Assembly: GCF_010726085.1 (NCBI RefSeq)
Contig: NZ_AP022560.1
Location: 6,161,780 to 6,225,779 of the forward strand
Reading direction: 5' to 3'
Length of the DNA: 64,000 nucleotides
DNA from: Mycolicibacterium moriokaense
Lineage (GTDB): Bacteria > Actinomycetota > Actinomycetes > Mycobacteriales > Mycobacteriaceae
Positions 14,925 through 23,301 of this stretch are shown in pieces. How positions within the stretch are numbered: the stretch's first letter is position 1; each line of letters begins with the position of its first letter. The position numbers and the translations under genes were made by a program. The notes beneath the pieces were generated by a model. It did no database searches. It was not told the origin of the DNA and was given only the letters and a program-made list of their open reading frames with translations.

Positions 14925-15677
14925 TCAGAACGGGGTGCGCTCGAGCCACCCGTCCCATACGGCGGAGTCGCCGAAAACCTCGATATCGAGCTCGGCCACC
15001 GGCCGCCTGCGCGCGATCGCGAGCAGCAGATCCCTGGCCGGCCCGCGTAGCGCGACGTCCCCCTTACCGTGCTCATGAGTCCAGGTCAGGCCACCGTCGT
15101 CATGCGCGATAGACCATTCCCCGGTCGGCCCGAGCCCGGCGTCGGTGGCGTGCAGATGCAGCGTGCGGCCGCGCTCCACCGGCGGCGTGGCCATCCGAGC
15201 CCCTTGGAGCACCATGAGCTCGATCCACTCGTTGATGGCGTCGGCCGCCAGCTCCGGCGACAGGTCGTAGTCGGCCCCGAGCGCGAGGGCGGCATCGGCG
15301 CGGTGCACCGCCACGTCGTGCAGAAGCCGGCGTATCCACCATCCCGCGGGCCGCATGCCCGCAGCGGTCCAGACCCGGGCGTCGGAGCCGACCTGTTCGA
15401 CTGCGGCGATCGCCGCACGGGCCCCGCCGTTGAGCCAGTCGATCGCGGCGTCGGGATCGTCCGGCGGCTTGCCGTTGCGTGCTTCGCGCGGGTTGACCGG
15501 TTCGTTGCGGCGCTCGGCGATGATCTGCGCGGCCCATCGCGTGCCCCGTCCGACATGGCGGAACAACTGTTTGAGGGTCCAGTCGGGACAGGTCGGGATC
15601 GGCGTCAAAGGGTCTGCGCCGCGGACCAATTCGCCGAATGCCTGGGTTTGGTCGAGCAGCGCCGCTCGTAAGTCCAC
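14925..15677 (-). CDS. Maleylpyruvate isomerase-fold, mycothiol-dependent family protein
   Basis: Protein of 250 residues. The N-terminal DinB/MDMPI four-helix domain is marked by TCPDWTLKQLFRHVGRGTRW, and the metal-binding histidines by LLHDVAVHRADA. A C-terminal SCP2-like sheet domain follows (RTLHLHATDAGLG, GDVALRGPARDLLLAIA). Such actinobacterial proteins (TIGR03083 type) are related to mycothiol-dependent maleylpyruvate isomerase; the substrate here is not known. It corresponds by position and length to Rv0332. The start codon is a GTG/ATG-like codon at 15677 directly after the P450 stop (4 bases), so it is probably in one transcript with the P450. Confidence 0.8.
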   Translation of the reverse strand: MDLRAALLDQTQAFGELVRGADPLTPIPTCPDWTLKQLFRHVGRGTRWAAQIIAERRNEPVNPREARNGKPPDDPDAAIDWLNGGARAAIAAVEQVGSDARVWTAAGMRPAGWWIRRLLHDVAVHRADAALALGADYDLSPELAADAINEWIELMVLQGARMATPPVERGRTLHLHATDAGLGPTGEWSIAHDDGGLTWTHEHGKGDVALRGPARDLLLAIARRRPVAELDIEVFGDSAVWDGWLERTPF

Positions 15678-15681
15678 ATCA

Positions 15682-17004
15682 CTAACTTACAGCGGTGCGG
15701 GCCTTCCCGAGCGTGATCGGAAGCGACGACCAGCCACGCAACACCCGGGTTTGGCGACGGCTGCCACCACCGGCCAGCCGTGCGTCCGGGAAGCGCTCGA
15801 AGAAGGTACGCAGCCCGACTTCACCTTCGGCACGCGCCAGCGCGGCGCCGAGGCAGAAGTGCCTGCCGCCCGAGAACGAAAGGTGCTTGCCCGCATTCTG
15901 ACGTTCGATGTCGAACCTGTGCGGATCGTCGAAGACCTTGGGATCGCGGTTGGCACCCGCGAGATAGATGATCACGGCCTTGCCGCGCCGCACCGTCACA
16001 CCGGCCACGTCGCTGTCCTTTGTCGCAATACGCGCACTCAGTTGCACCGGCGAGTCCAGCCGCAGAATCTCCTCGACCGCCGTGGGCCACAATTCGGGAC
16101 GGGCCGCCAGGGTCTCGAGATGCTCGGGGGTCTCCAGCAGCATCCGAATTCCGTTGCCCAGCAGGTTGACCGTGGTCTCGAAACCCGCCGCCAGCACCAG
16201 CCCCGCGGTCGCCAACAGCTCCCGCTCCGTGAGGGGACCCCCGTCGGCGTCCTCGGAGGCCAAGATGATCTGGCTCATCAAGTCATCGCCGGGATTGCGG
16301 TGCAACGTTCGAAGGTGGTTCGTCAGCCAGTCGCTGAAGCCCTCGATGCCCCGGTTGACCGTCTGGTACTGCCGCCACGTCAACCCGATGTCGAGGCTCG
16401 GCGCCCCGAGTTCACCGAACTCGAGGATCCGCGGTCGCGCGTCCTCCGGCACGCCGAGGATGTCGCCGATGACCGTGACGGGAAGTTGCGAGCAGTACCG
16501 GTCGACGATGTCGGTGGTGCCGGCGTCGGTGAGCCCCTCGAGAATTTCGTTGGCCGATTCCTGGACGCGGTCGCGCAGTGCGGCGACCGCGCGTGGGGTG
16601 AATACCGACGACACCAGCTTGCGGTAGCGGGTGTGCTGCGGCGGCTCAACCGACAGCATCGAAGGCGGCCGAATCGGGTGCATGAGATCGGACCGCGTGC
16701 GGTCCGCCACCCACTGCGCCGCTTTGGGCAGATTGGATCCGATACCGAAGACCGCGAAATCATCGGAGCGCAACAGGTCGTTGGCGATCTTGTGGTCGAC
16801 GGTGAGATACGCGGCCCGGCACTTGACGATCGGGCCCATCGCCCGCACTTCGTCGATGAATGCGACGGGGTCGGCTCGCACGGCCGGGTCGGCGAGCAGC
16901 CGGCCCTGCGGATCACCCCTACGGGCGAAGAACTTCGAGACTCCGCGAATCAGGCCGTGCAGGGCAAGCCAGTGAATCCGCTGCTTGATCGGGCCTTGAG
17001 TCAT
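15682..17004 (-). CDS. Cytochrome P450 monooxygenase
   Basis: Protein of 440 residues, a soluble class I bacterial P450 without a membrane anchor. Landmarks: I-helix AGFETTVN, ExxR in EEILRLDSP, and the haem loop FSGGRHFCLGAALA with the axial thiolate Cys384. It needs ferredoxin and reductase partners, which are not encoded nearby. Substrate cannot be read from the sequence. It is divergent from a TetR regulator with two strong operators between the two genes, so expression is probably ligand-inducible. The arrangement matches the cyp135A1-Rv0328 region of M. tuberculosis, but I would not assign the CYP family number without alignment. Confidence 0.92.
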   Translation of the reverse strand: MTQGPIKQRIHWLALHGLIRGVSKFFARRGDPQGRLLADPAVRADPVAFIDEVRAMGPIVKCRAAYLTVDHKIANDLLRSDDFAVFGIGSNLPKAAQWVADRTRSDLMHPIRPPSMLSVEPPQHTRYRKLVSSVFTPRAVAALRDRVQESANEILEGLTDAGTTDIVDRYCSQLPVTVIGDILGVPEDARPRILEFGELGAPSLDIGLTWRQYQTVNRGIEGFSDWLTNHLRTLHRNPGDDLMSQIILASEDADGGPLTERELLATAGLVLAAGFETTVNLLGNGIRMLLETPEHLETLAARPELWPTAVEEILRLDSPVQLSARIATKDSDVAGVTVRRGKAVIIYLAGANRDPKVFDDPHRFDIERQNAGKHLSFSGGRHFCLGAALARAEGEVGLRTFFERFPDARLAGGGSRRQTRVLRGWSSLPITLGKARTAVS

Positions 17005-17038
17005 GCCCCTCCCGCCCTGGAACGGTGCTTCCGCGATT

Positions 17039-17058
17039 AACCGAATTGTAATTCGGTT
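17039..17058. promoter_or_regulatory. TetR operator 1
   Basis: Inverted repeat AACCGAATT-N2-AATTCGGTT, perfect 9-base arms, located 35 bases upstream of the P450 start. It shares the CCGAAT...ATTCGG core with operator 2. Confidence 0.75.
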
Positions 17059-17072
17059 ATGGGATCCGAGCT

Positions 17073-17092
17073 TACCGAATTATCATTCGGTA
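17073..17092. promoter_or_regulatory. TetR operator 2, overlapping regulator start
   Basis: Inverted repeat TACCGAAT-N4-ATTCGGTA, perfect 8-base arms, centred 34 bases from operator 1. It reaches the first base of the proposed TetR start, so the regulator should repress its own gene. Confidence 0.75.
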
Positions 17093-17712
17093 TGGCAAGG
17101 AAGCGGATGTCCGCCGAAGAGCGCCGGGTTCGCATCCTCGACGCAGCCGTGGAGGTGTTCGCCGAGCACGGATACACCGCCACGAAGATGGCCGACATCG
17201 CCGCGCGGGCCGGCGTCGTCCCCTCGGTCTTGTACGACCACTTCGGCTCCAAGCGCGAACTGCACATCACGCTTCTGGAGGTGCACTCCGCGCAGTTGCG
17301 CGAGCGCTCGCTGCGCCGCCTCGAAGGAGGCTCGGTCGAGGAGATGGTCCGCGCCAGCATTTCGAGCTACTTCACGTTCATCGAGGAGGATCCGTTCTTC
17401 TGGCGCGTGCTGCACCAGGACATGCATGCCGATCCGGAGATCGCCGCGGCGTGTCGGGAGATCGCCGATCGCGGGACCGCGAGCATCGCCGATCTGATCC
17501 GGTTCGGCGCGGGCGATCGGACGCAGCTGAACGGCATCACCCTCGACGAGGCCGCCTGGATCCTCGCCCGCGCAACACAGTCGGCGGCCGACGGCGTGGC
17601 CAGATGGTGGTACGAGAACCGCGATACACCAAGAGACCTCGTCGTCGAGCTCGTTGTCAGGCTGTTGTGGCAGGGTTTCGAAGGGATGCTCAGACAAGCG
17701 ACGACGGAGTGA
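17092..17712 (+). CDS. TetR-family transcriptional repressor
   Basis: Protein of 206 residues. The N-terminal HTH is clear: RILDAAVEVFAEHGYTATKM, then ADIAARAGVVPSVLYDHFGS with KRELH. The C-terminal ligand domain is helical and typical in length. The start is uncertain. ATG 17092 coincides with the end of operator 2 and has no room for a ribosome site, whereas ATG 17107 (MSAEERR) follows AAGGAAG closely; an ATG at 17059 is also in frame. It is divergent from the P450, which it most likely represses. The 3' end overlaps the convergent ugd by 23 bases. Positional counterpart of Rv0328. Confidence 0.85.
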   Translation: MARKRMSAEERRVRILDAAVEVFAEHGYTATKMADIAARAGVVPSVLYDHFGSKRELHITLLEVHSAQLRERSLRRLEGGSVEEMVRASISSYFTFIEEDPFFWRVLHQDMHADPEIAAACREIADRGTASIADLIRFGAGDRTQLNGITLDEAAWILARATQSAADGVARWWYENRDTPRDLVVELVVRLLWQGFEGMLRQATTE

Positions 17713-19039
17713 CCCGGCGCGGGCTTCTGCCTAGGCAGTACACCCGCCAGCCCGACGTGGACCAGCGGTCGGTATCGAGGCAATTACGGCCGTCGACAAC
17801 GACTTTCGCGCGCACGGTATCGGCGAGATCGTCAGGGTCGAGCTCGACGAACTCGCGCCATTCGGTCAGCACCAGCACCGCGTCGGCGCGCTCGCAGGCC
17901 TCCACCACCGACGTGGAGTAGTTCAGCGTCGGAAACAAACGCTGCGAGTTCTCGATCGCCTGGGGGTCGTAAACGTTGACCGTGGCGCCGTTGAGCTGCA
18001 GCATGCCTGCGACATTGAGCGCCGGCGAGTCGCGCACGTCGTCGGACTCGGGTTTGAACGCCGCGCCGAGAACCGCGATGTTGGCGCCGAGAAGCGAACC
18101 GCCGCAAGCGGTCGTGGCCAACTCCACCATCCGGGTGCGACGGCGCATGTTGATGCTGTCCACCTCGCGCAGGAACGTCAGCGCGTGGTTGGCGCCGAGC
18201 TCGCCGGCGCGGGCCATGAACGCGCGGATGTCCTTCGGCAGGCAGCCGCCGCCGAATCCGAGGCCCGCGTTGAGGAATCGCCGCCCGATGCGTGGGTCGT
18301 GACCCAGCGCGTCGGCGAGCATCGTGACGTCGGCATCGACCGCCTCGCACACCTCCGAGATCGCATTGATGAAGGAGATCTTCGTGGCCAGAAATGCGTT
18401 GGCGGACACCTTGACCAATTCGGCGGTCTGCAGGTCGGTGACGAGGAACGGCACGCCCTCGGCGAGGAGCGGTGCGTAGAGCTCGCGGATGGCCGCTTCC
18501 GCCGTTACCGAATTGCTGGGCACGCCAAGCACGATGCGGTCCGGATGCAGCGTGTCGTGGACGGCGAAGCCCTCGCGCAGGAATTCAGGATTCCACGCCA
18601 CCTCGATATCGATGCCGTCGGCTGCCAACGACCGCGCGCGTTCGCCGAGTTCGACTGCCGTCCCGACCGGGACCGTCGACTTTCCGACGACGACGGCTGA
18701 TCGCGTGAGCAGCGGGACCAACCTGTCGATGACCGCGTGTACGTGGCGGAGGTCAGCCCCGTATTCGCCCTTCTTCTGCGGAGTTCCGACGCCGAGGAAG
18801 TGCACGTCGGCGAATTGGGCGGCGGCGTCGTAGTCGGTGGTGAAGCGCAGACGGCCAGCAGCGATGTTGTCGCTCAACATTTTCCGCAGACCCGGTTCGT
18901 AGAACGGGACGTCGCCGGAGGCGAGCTTGGCGACTTTCCCTGGGTCGATGTCGACACCGATCACGTCGTGCCCGAGTTCGGCCATTCCGGCGGCGTGCGT
19001 CGCACCGAGATAACCCGTGCCGAAGACTGAACATCGCAT
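17690..19039 (-). CDS. udgA: UDP-glucose 6-dehydrogenase
   Basis: Protein of 449 residues. It oxidises UDP-glucose to UDP-glucuronate with two NAD+. Rossmann motif VFGTGYLGATHAAGMAELGH at the N-terminus, dimerisation and catalytic domain with GGGCLPKDIRAFM (nucleophile Cys266), and C-terminal UDP-binding domain with VLGAAFKPESDDVRDSPALN. The start ATG at 19039 has AAGAGGTGG just upstream. Orthologue of Rv0322. UDP-glucuronate feeds capsule or glycolipid sugars; rmlA nearby gives the region a nucleotide-sugar flavour, but they are not in one operon. Confidence 0.93.
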   Translation of the reverse strand: MRCSVFGTGYLGATHAAGMAELGHDVIGVDIDPGKVAKLASGDVPFYEPGLRKMLSDNIAAGRLRFTTDYDAAAQFADVHFLGVGTPQKKGEYGADLRHVHAVIDRLVPLLTRSAVVVGKSTVPVGTAVELGERARSLAADGIDIEVAWNPEFLREGFAVHDTLHPDRIVLGVPSNSVTAEAAIRELYAPLLAEGVPFLVTDLQTAELVKVSANAFLATKISFINAISEVCEAVDADVTMLADALGHDPRIGRRFLNAGLGFGGGCLPKDIRAFMARAGELGANHALTFLREVDSINMRRRTRMVELATTACGGSLLGANIAVLGAAFKPESDDVRDSPALNVAGMLQLNGATVNVYDPQAIENSQRLFPTLNYSTSVVEACERADAVLVLTEWREFVELDPDDLADTVRAKVVVDGRNCLDTDRWSTSGWRVYCLGRSPRRVTPSSLV

Positions 19040-19138
19040 ACCACCTCTTTAGGCAACCGCGATGAGCTGATCGCTACGCGACACTTAGCGGCACACCAAC
19101 GGTGGGTTACGAATGAACGCGGCGGCCTAGAGGTGTTC

Positions 19139-20785
19139 TCAGCCCCCGCTGCAGAAGATCAGGAAGCAGCTACCTCCACCGCCACCACCGCGGCCGAACG
19201 ATCCCGATCCCGGGTATTGCGAACCGGGGTTGTACGGGCTGCGACTCGAGCCGGGCCCGTTTGAGCCCGACCCGGGGCCTGAGCCCCGAGGACCCGAGCC
19301 CAGGGACGGCGACTGCGGCGCCTGCGGAACCTGAGGCTGCTGCGGGGTCTGCGGCAGTTGCGGGGTCTGCGGCAGCTGCGGGGTCTGCGGCAGCTGAGGG
19401 TTCTGCGGGATCTGCGGCTCCTCCTCCGGTTCGTCCTCCCACGGTGGATTCCACTGCGGTGGTTGCCACGGCTTCGGCGGCAGATAGTGCGGCCGCCACG
19501 GCGGATTCCACGGCCGGTAGATCGGCGGCGGGTTGTACACGGGCGGCGGGATGTAGACCGGAGCCGGCGCGGGTGCCGGCGCGGCGGGCGGAGGTGCAGG
19601 CGCCGGGGCGGCCGCGGGTGGCGGCGCAGCCGGCGGCGGGGCCTCGACGTAGACCGTGCGAGGTGGCGCCTGCGGAACCTGCTGCGCCACGGGCACCGGC
19701 GGCTTGATCGTCTCGGCGGCCGGCGGCGGCGCAGGAGGCGGCGCCTCGGCCGGCTTTGCTTCCGGAGTAGGTGCCGGCGCCGGAGCCGCTGGCGCGACTG
19801 TGGGTACGAGGGCGTTCTGGCCAGGGCTGGGCCGCTGGTCGGCCGTCGGGCGGATACTCACAGCCAGCGAAATGACCAGTGCCACAACGCCGACGACGAA
19901 GATAGACGTCAGCGCACTGCCGACGAGCAGGAACGGCTTGCGCTCCCCGGGCAGCTGAAGTTCCGTCTGGGGGTCGTAGTCGTCGAGGGATGCACCATCG
20001 GAGCCGACCGCAGCCAGCTGTGTCTCGGCGCCGGCCAGGCCCGCGAGAGCCGAACCGGCCGTCGGGCCGTCGGGATCCTGCGAGTAGGCAAGGCCGACCG
20101 TGGACGACTCCAGCGCCGGGGCGTTGGCGGCCGCCAGCGCGGCGCCGCGAGCCAGTGCCAGTTCGGGTTCGTCCGGCGCGCTGACCGGGAGGCTGACCAG
20201 ATGCTGTAGGTGTTCCTTCACCGAGGACACGTCGACGCCCGAGCCGACGACGAACATGCCCTGCGGGCGCGCGTCCTGCGCGTCGACGGCGGCGGCCATC
20301 TCGGTCAGGATCCCCATCGCATCCCCGCCGTGCAGGCTGCGGCTGAGCACCTTGACCACCGACCCGTCGTCGGTCTGAACGACCGACAGGGTGGCGGTGT
20401 CGCGGTCGACGAACAACAGCGCGGTCGTGTCGTACCCGACCGCACGACCTGCGGCCTGGGCAAGCTCCGCGGCGGCGTGGCCCGCGGACACCAACATCAC
20501 GTCATCGAGGCTCCTGACCGCCAGGGCGTCGCGCAGTGCGGCGCCCTCGGAGTGCTGACTCCAGGTGATGCCGACGGCCCTCAGGTGATGACCGCCGGCG
20601 GTCGCGCTCTCCTGGGTGCCCAGGATCGCCTCGACGACCTGCTCCGCCGCAGAGTTTGCTGAGCCTTCGTTCGTGGTGACGTCAAACGAATCATGGTCGA
20701 CGGTCACTCCGTCGGCCATCTCCCCCTCGACCAGCACCATGCGGACCGTCGTAGGTGTGGTCGACACACCCAGCACGATGTCCAC
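19139..20785 (-). CDS. DUF7159-type protein: degenerate actin-like head, one span, Pro/Gln-rich tail
   Basis: Protein of 548 residues from the GTG at 20785, chosen because GGAGGGG lies 3-4 bases upstream and VDIVLGVS begins the conserved region. The head (1-275) parallels the Hsp70-like proteins: LGVSTTPTTVRMVLVEG, GYDTTALLFVDRDTATLSV and FVVGSGVD...LARGAALAAA sit where the phosphate-1, phosphate-2 and adenosine motifs should be, but the catalytic Gly/Asp residues are missing. One span (about 282-310) follows, then about 230 residues rich in Pro/Ala and Pro/Gln, with repeated PQTPQLPQ and a Gly-rich end carrying two cysteines (GGSCFLIFCSGG). Function unknown. A paralogue is at 46932-48077. 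Confidence 0.8.
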   Translation of the reverse strand: MDIVLGVSTTPTTVRMVLVEGEMADGVTVDHDSFDVTTNEGSANSAAEQVVEAILGTQESATAGGHHLRAVGITWSQHSEGAALRDALAVRSLDDVMLVSAGHAAAELAQAAGRAVGYDTTALLFVDRDTATLSVVQTDDGSVVKVLSRSLHGGDAMGILTEMAAAVDAQDARPQGMFVVGSGVDVSSVKEHLQHLVSLPVSAPDEPELALARGAALAAANAPALESSTVGLAYSQDPDGPTAGSALAGLAGAETQLAAVGSDGASLDDYDPQTELQLPGERKPFLLVGSALTSIFVVGVVALVISLAVSIRPTADQRPSPGQNALVPTVAPAAPAPAPTPEAKPAEAPPPAPPPAAETIKPPVPVAQQVPQAPPRTVYVEAPPPAAPPPAAAPAPAPPPAAPAPAPAPVYIPPPVYNPPPIYRPWNPPWRPHYLPPKPWQPPQWNPPWEDEPEEEPQIPQNPQLPQTPQLPQTPQLPQTPQQPQVPQAPQSPSLGSGPRGSGPGSGSNGPGSSRSPYNPGSQYPGSGSFGRGGGGGGSCFLIFCSGG

Positions 20786-21029
20786 TAGCCCCTCCAAAAG
20801 TTTGCTACGCTATCTAGTTCGCTGATGGGCCTCGCACTCCGCACCGGCCGACAACTAGTACTTAATCGACTCGCTCAGCATGGGCGTTACTCCCGAACGC
20901 GTTTGCTGCAGCCGATCAAGTCCGGTCCGACATCGGGCAGCTCCGGCGCCCCGACAACGCCGGTACCTCGACCCTACTCGGGTCAACGGCCGAACGCTTC
21001 CGGCCGGTCAAAAACCGCGGCAGCCGAGT

Positions 21030-22358
21030 TCAGTCCAGGCTCGTTGACTCGGTGTCCTCGGCGGCATCGGCCCGCTGCTGCAAGGTAGCGGAACCCCCGA
21101 GGGTCGGCCGGCGCACCGGCTGATGCCCGTGCACACCCTCGGCATAGGCGGTCTCGGCGTGTTGGGTGAAGTCGACGCCAGCCGTCTCATCCTCGGCGCT
21201 GACGCGGAATCCGAGGACGCGATCGATGATCTTGGCCAACGCGAACGACATGGCGAACGCGTAGATGCTGACCACCAGCGCGGCTAACGCCTGCTTGCCG
21301 AGCTGGGCGAGGCCGCCGCCGTAGAACAGGCCCTCCGGGCCTGCGGTCATCACCTCTGCCGCGAGGAATCCGATGAGTAGGACGCCGACGAGTCCGCCGA
21401 CGTAGTGCACGCCGACCACGTCCAGCGAGTCGTCGTAGTTCCAGCGGAACTTCAACCCGACGGCGTATGAGCAGATGACGCCTGCGGCCAGGCCGACGAC
21501 GAATGCGCCGAGGGTGTTGACCGTCCCGCACGACGGTGTGATCGCGACCAGGCCGGCGACCACACCCGATGCGGCGCCGAACGTCGTCGGCTTGCCGTCA
21601 CGGAAGCGCTCGACGGTGATCCAGCCCAGCATGCCCAAACAACCGGCCACCAGGGTGTTGAGAAAAACGGCTGCCGCCGTGCCGTTGGCCGCCAGTGCAG
21701 AGCCGGCGTTGAAACCGAACCAGCCGAACCACAGCAGACCCGCACCGAGCAGAACGAACGGCAGGTTATGCGGGCGCATGGCGTCCTTCTTGAAGCCGAT
21801 GCGCGGACCGAGCACCAGTGCGAGCGCCAATGCCGAAGCGCCGGAGACGATCTCGACCACCAGGCCGCCGGCATAATCCAGCACCCCGAGGTTGGACAGC
21901 CAGCCGTCGGGCCCCCAGACCCAGTGCGCCACGACGGCGTAGACCGCGACGGTCCACACCGGGACGAAGACCACCCACGCCGAGAATCGCGCGCGGTCGG
22001 CGATCGCGCCGCTGACGAGCGCGGCGGTGACGATCGCGAAGGTCAGTTGGAAAGTGGCGAACAGGAGCTCGGGCACCGTGCCGCGCACGGTCGTCGGATC
22101 GATACCGAGCATGCCGAAGTGGGAGAGGTTGCCGATCAGTCCCTTACCGGCGTCCTCGGAGAACGCGACGGTGTAGCCGACCAACAGCCATGCGATCGTG
22201 CAGGCCGGGATCGAGATGAAGCACATCATGATCATGTTGAGCACGCCGGTGGTGCGGACCATGCCGCCGTAGAAGATGGCGAGTCCCGGTGTCATCAGCA
22301 GGACCATCGCGGTGGCGGCCAACAACCAGGCGGTCGCGGCGGGATCGATCTCTGGCAC
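21030..22358 (-). CDS. amt: Ammonium transporter Amt
   Basis: Protein of 442 residues with eleven hydrophobic spans. The GTG at 22358 was chosen because AAAGGAG lies 5-6 bases upstream; a longer frame to 22391 adds no conserved residues. Family landmarks are FYGGMVRTTGVLNMIMMCF, the twin pore histidines in AHWVWGPDGWL and VGVHYVGGLVGV, and LDYAGGLVVEIVSG. A hydrophilic C-tail of about 60 residues resembles PII-interacting tails but no glnK or glnD is adjacent. Nitrogen control is likely given the GlnR-like motifs upstream. Confidence 0.92.
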   Translation of the reverse strand: MPEIDPAATAWLLAATAMVLLMTPGLAIFYGGMVRTTGVLNMIMMCFISIPACTIAWLLVGYTVAFSEDAGKGLIGNLSHFGMLGIDPTTVRGTVPELLFATFQLTFAIVTAALVSGAIADRARFSAWVVFVPVWTVAVYAVVAHWVWGPDGWLSNLGVLDYAGGLVVEIVSGASALALALVLGPRIGFKKDAMRPHNLPFVLLGAGLLWFGWFGFNAGSALAANGTAAAVFLNTLVAGCLGMLGWITVERFRDGKPTTFGAASGVVAGLVAITPSCGTVNTLGAFVVGLAAGVICSYAVGLKFRWNYDDSLDVVGVHYVGGLVGVLLIGFLAAEVMTAGPEGLFYGGGLAQLGKQALAALVVSIYAFAMSFALAKIIDRVLGFRVSAEDETAGVDFTQHAETAYAEGVHGHQPVRRPTLGGSATLQQRADAAEDTESTSLD

Positions 22359-22424
22359 GTCGGCTCCTTTGGCGAAGTTCCGACGAAGCATTTCGACCCC
22401 AGGTTTCAGCCACGCGGCAGCGAT

Positions 22425-22464
22425 GTTTCCGGCATGTTTCGTGTTTCGTCTGGATTACCGAAAC
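22425..22464 (-). promoter_or_regulatory. Possible GlnR-binding region upstream of amt
   Basis: GTTTC occurs at 22425, 22436 and 22443, and GAAAC at 22460. The pair GTTTC-N6-ATTAC (22443-22458), read on the amt strand as GTAAT-N6-GAAAC, is one base from the actinobacterial GlnR half-site GTNAC-N6-GAAAC. Spacing of the other copies does not fit a full double site, so this is tentative. Confidence 0.35.
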
Positions 22465-22570
22465 CTCACGGTCGGCGAAGCTCGTTCACTCTGCGCCCAC
22501 GGCGCAAGAGTCCACCTGAAGAGCGCCGTCAGCGCAGAGTCAACGCGCAGCTGGGAAAGTCAACGCGCGC

Positions 22571-23143
22571 TCAGCTGGACTTGATGAAGTTCAGATACGA
22601 GCGCGAGGGCGTGGGCCCGCGCTGGCCCTGATACTTGGAGCCCGCCTGCGAGCTGCCGTACGGGTGCTCGGCGGGACTGGTCAGCCGCAGCAGGCAGAGC
22701 TGGCCGATCTTCATGCCCGGCCACAGCGTGATCGGCAGGTTCGCGACGTTGGACAGTTCCAGCGTGATGTGCCCGCTGAACCCGGGGTCGATGAAGCCCG
22801 CGGTGGAGTGGGTCAGTAGGCCGAGTCGGCCGAGCGACGACTTGCCTTCGAGCCGGCCCGCGAGGTCGTTGGGCAGCGAGCACCGTTCCAGCGTCGATCC
22901 GAGGACGAACTCGCCGGGATGAAGGACGAAGGGCTCGCCTTCCTTGGGCTCGACCAGCGTCGTGAGGTCGTCCTGACGCAGCGCCGGGTCGATGTGGGTG
23001 TAGCGGGTGTTGTTGAACACCCGGAACAGGTTGTCCAGCCGCACGTCGACGCTCGACGGCTGGATGAGGTTCTCTTCGAACGGGTCGATGCCCAGCCGAC
23101 CGGCGGCGATTTCGGACCTGATGTCGCGATCGGAGAGCAGCAC
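22571..23143 (-). CDS. dcd: dCTP deaminase, bifunctional dCTP deaminase/dUTPase type
   Basis: Protein of 190 residues, GTG start at 23143. It converts dCTP to dUMP, giving the precursor of dTMP and avoiding dUTP. The catalytic core [20 protein letters not shown] with [13 protein letters not shown] and the C-terminal [10 protein letters not shown] match the mycobacterial enzyme (Rv0321), which carries both deaminase and diphosphatase activity. Single-gene unit between amt and the divergent tRNA gene. Confidence 0.94.
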   Translation of the reverse strand: MLLSDRDIRSEIAAGRLGIDPFEENLIQPSSVDVRLDNLFRVFNNTRYTHIDPALRQDDLTTLVEPKEGEPFVLHPGEFVLGSTLERCSLPNDLAGRLEGKSSLGRLGLLTHSTAGFIDPGFSGHITLELSNVANLPITLWPGMKIGQLCLLRLTSPAEHPYGSSQAGSKYQGQRGPTPSRSYLNFIKSS

Positions 23144-23200
23144 GCGACGAGCGTAGCCGCTCGAGTGTTAGCCTTCGTGATCACTGGCTCAGGCCAGCGT

Positions 23201-23271
23201 GCCGGTGTAGTTCAATGGCAGAACATCAGCTTCCCAAGCTGAGAACGCGGGTTCGATTCCCGTCACCGGCT
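23201..23271 (+). tRNA. tRNA-Gly, anticodon CCC
   Basis: Full cloverleaf: acceptor GCCGGTG/CACCGGC, D arm GTTC/GAAC, anticodon stem TCAGC/GCTGA with loop TTCCCAA (anticodon CCC at 23233-23235), 4-base variable loop, and T arm GCGGG/CCCGT with loop TTCGATT. Discriminator base T at 23271 is followed by CC; the CCA end is not fully encoded. Adjacent to dcd, as in M. tuberculosis. Confidence 0.93.
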
Positions 23272-23301
23272 CCGATGCTTCGGGTGACGTTCGGCCCATC
23301 C

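Noticed and set aside
20825..21088. Possible 87-residue gene between the DUF7159 and amt genes
   Set aside because: Overlaps the amt coding end on the other strand, Arg/Pro-rich shadow composition, no ribosome site.
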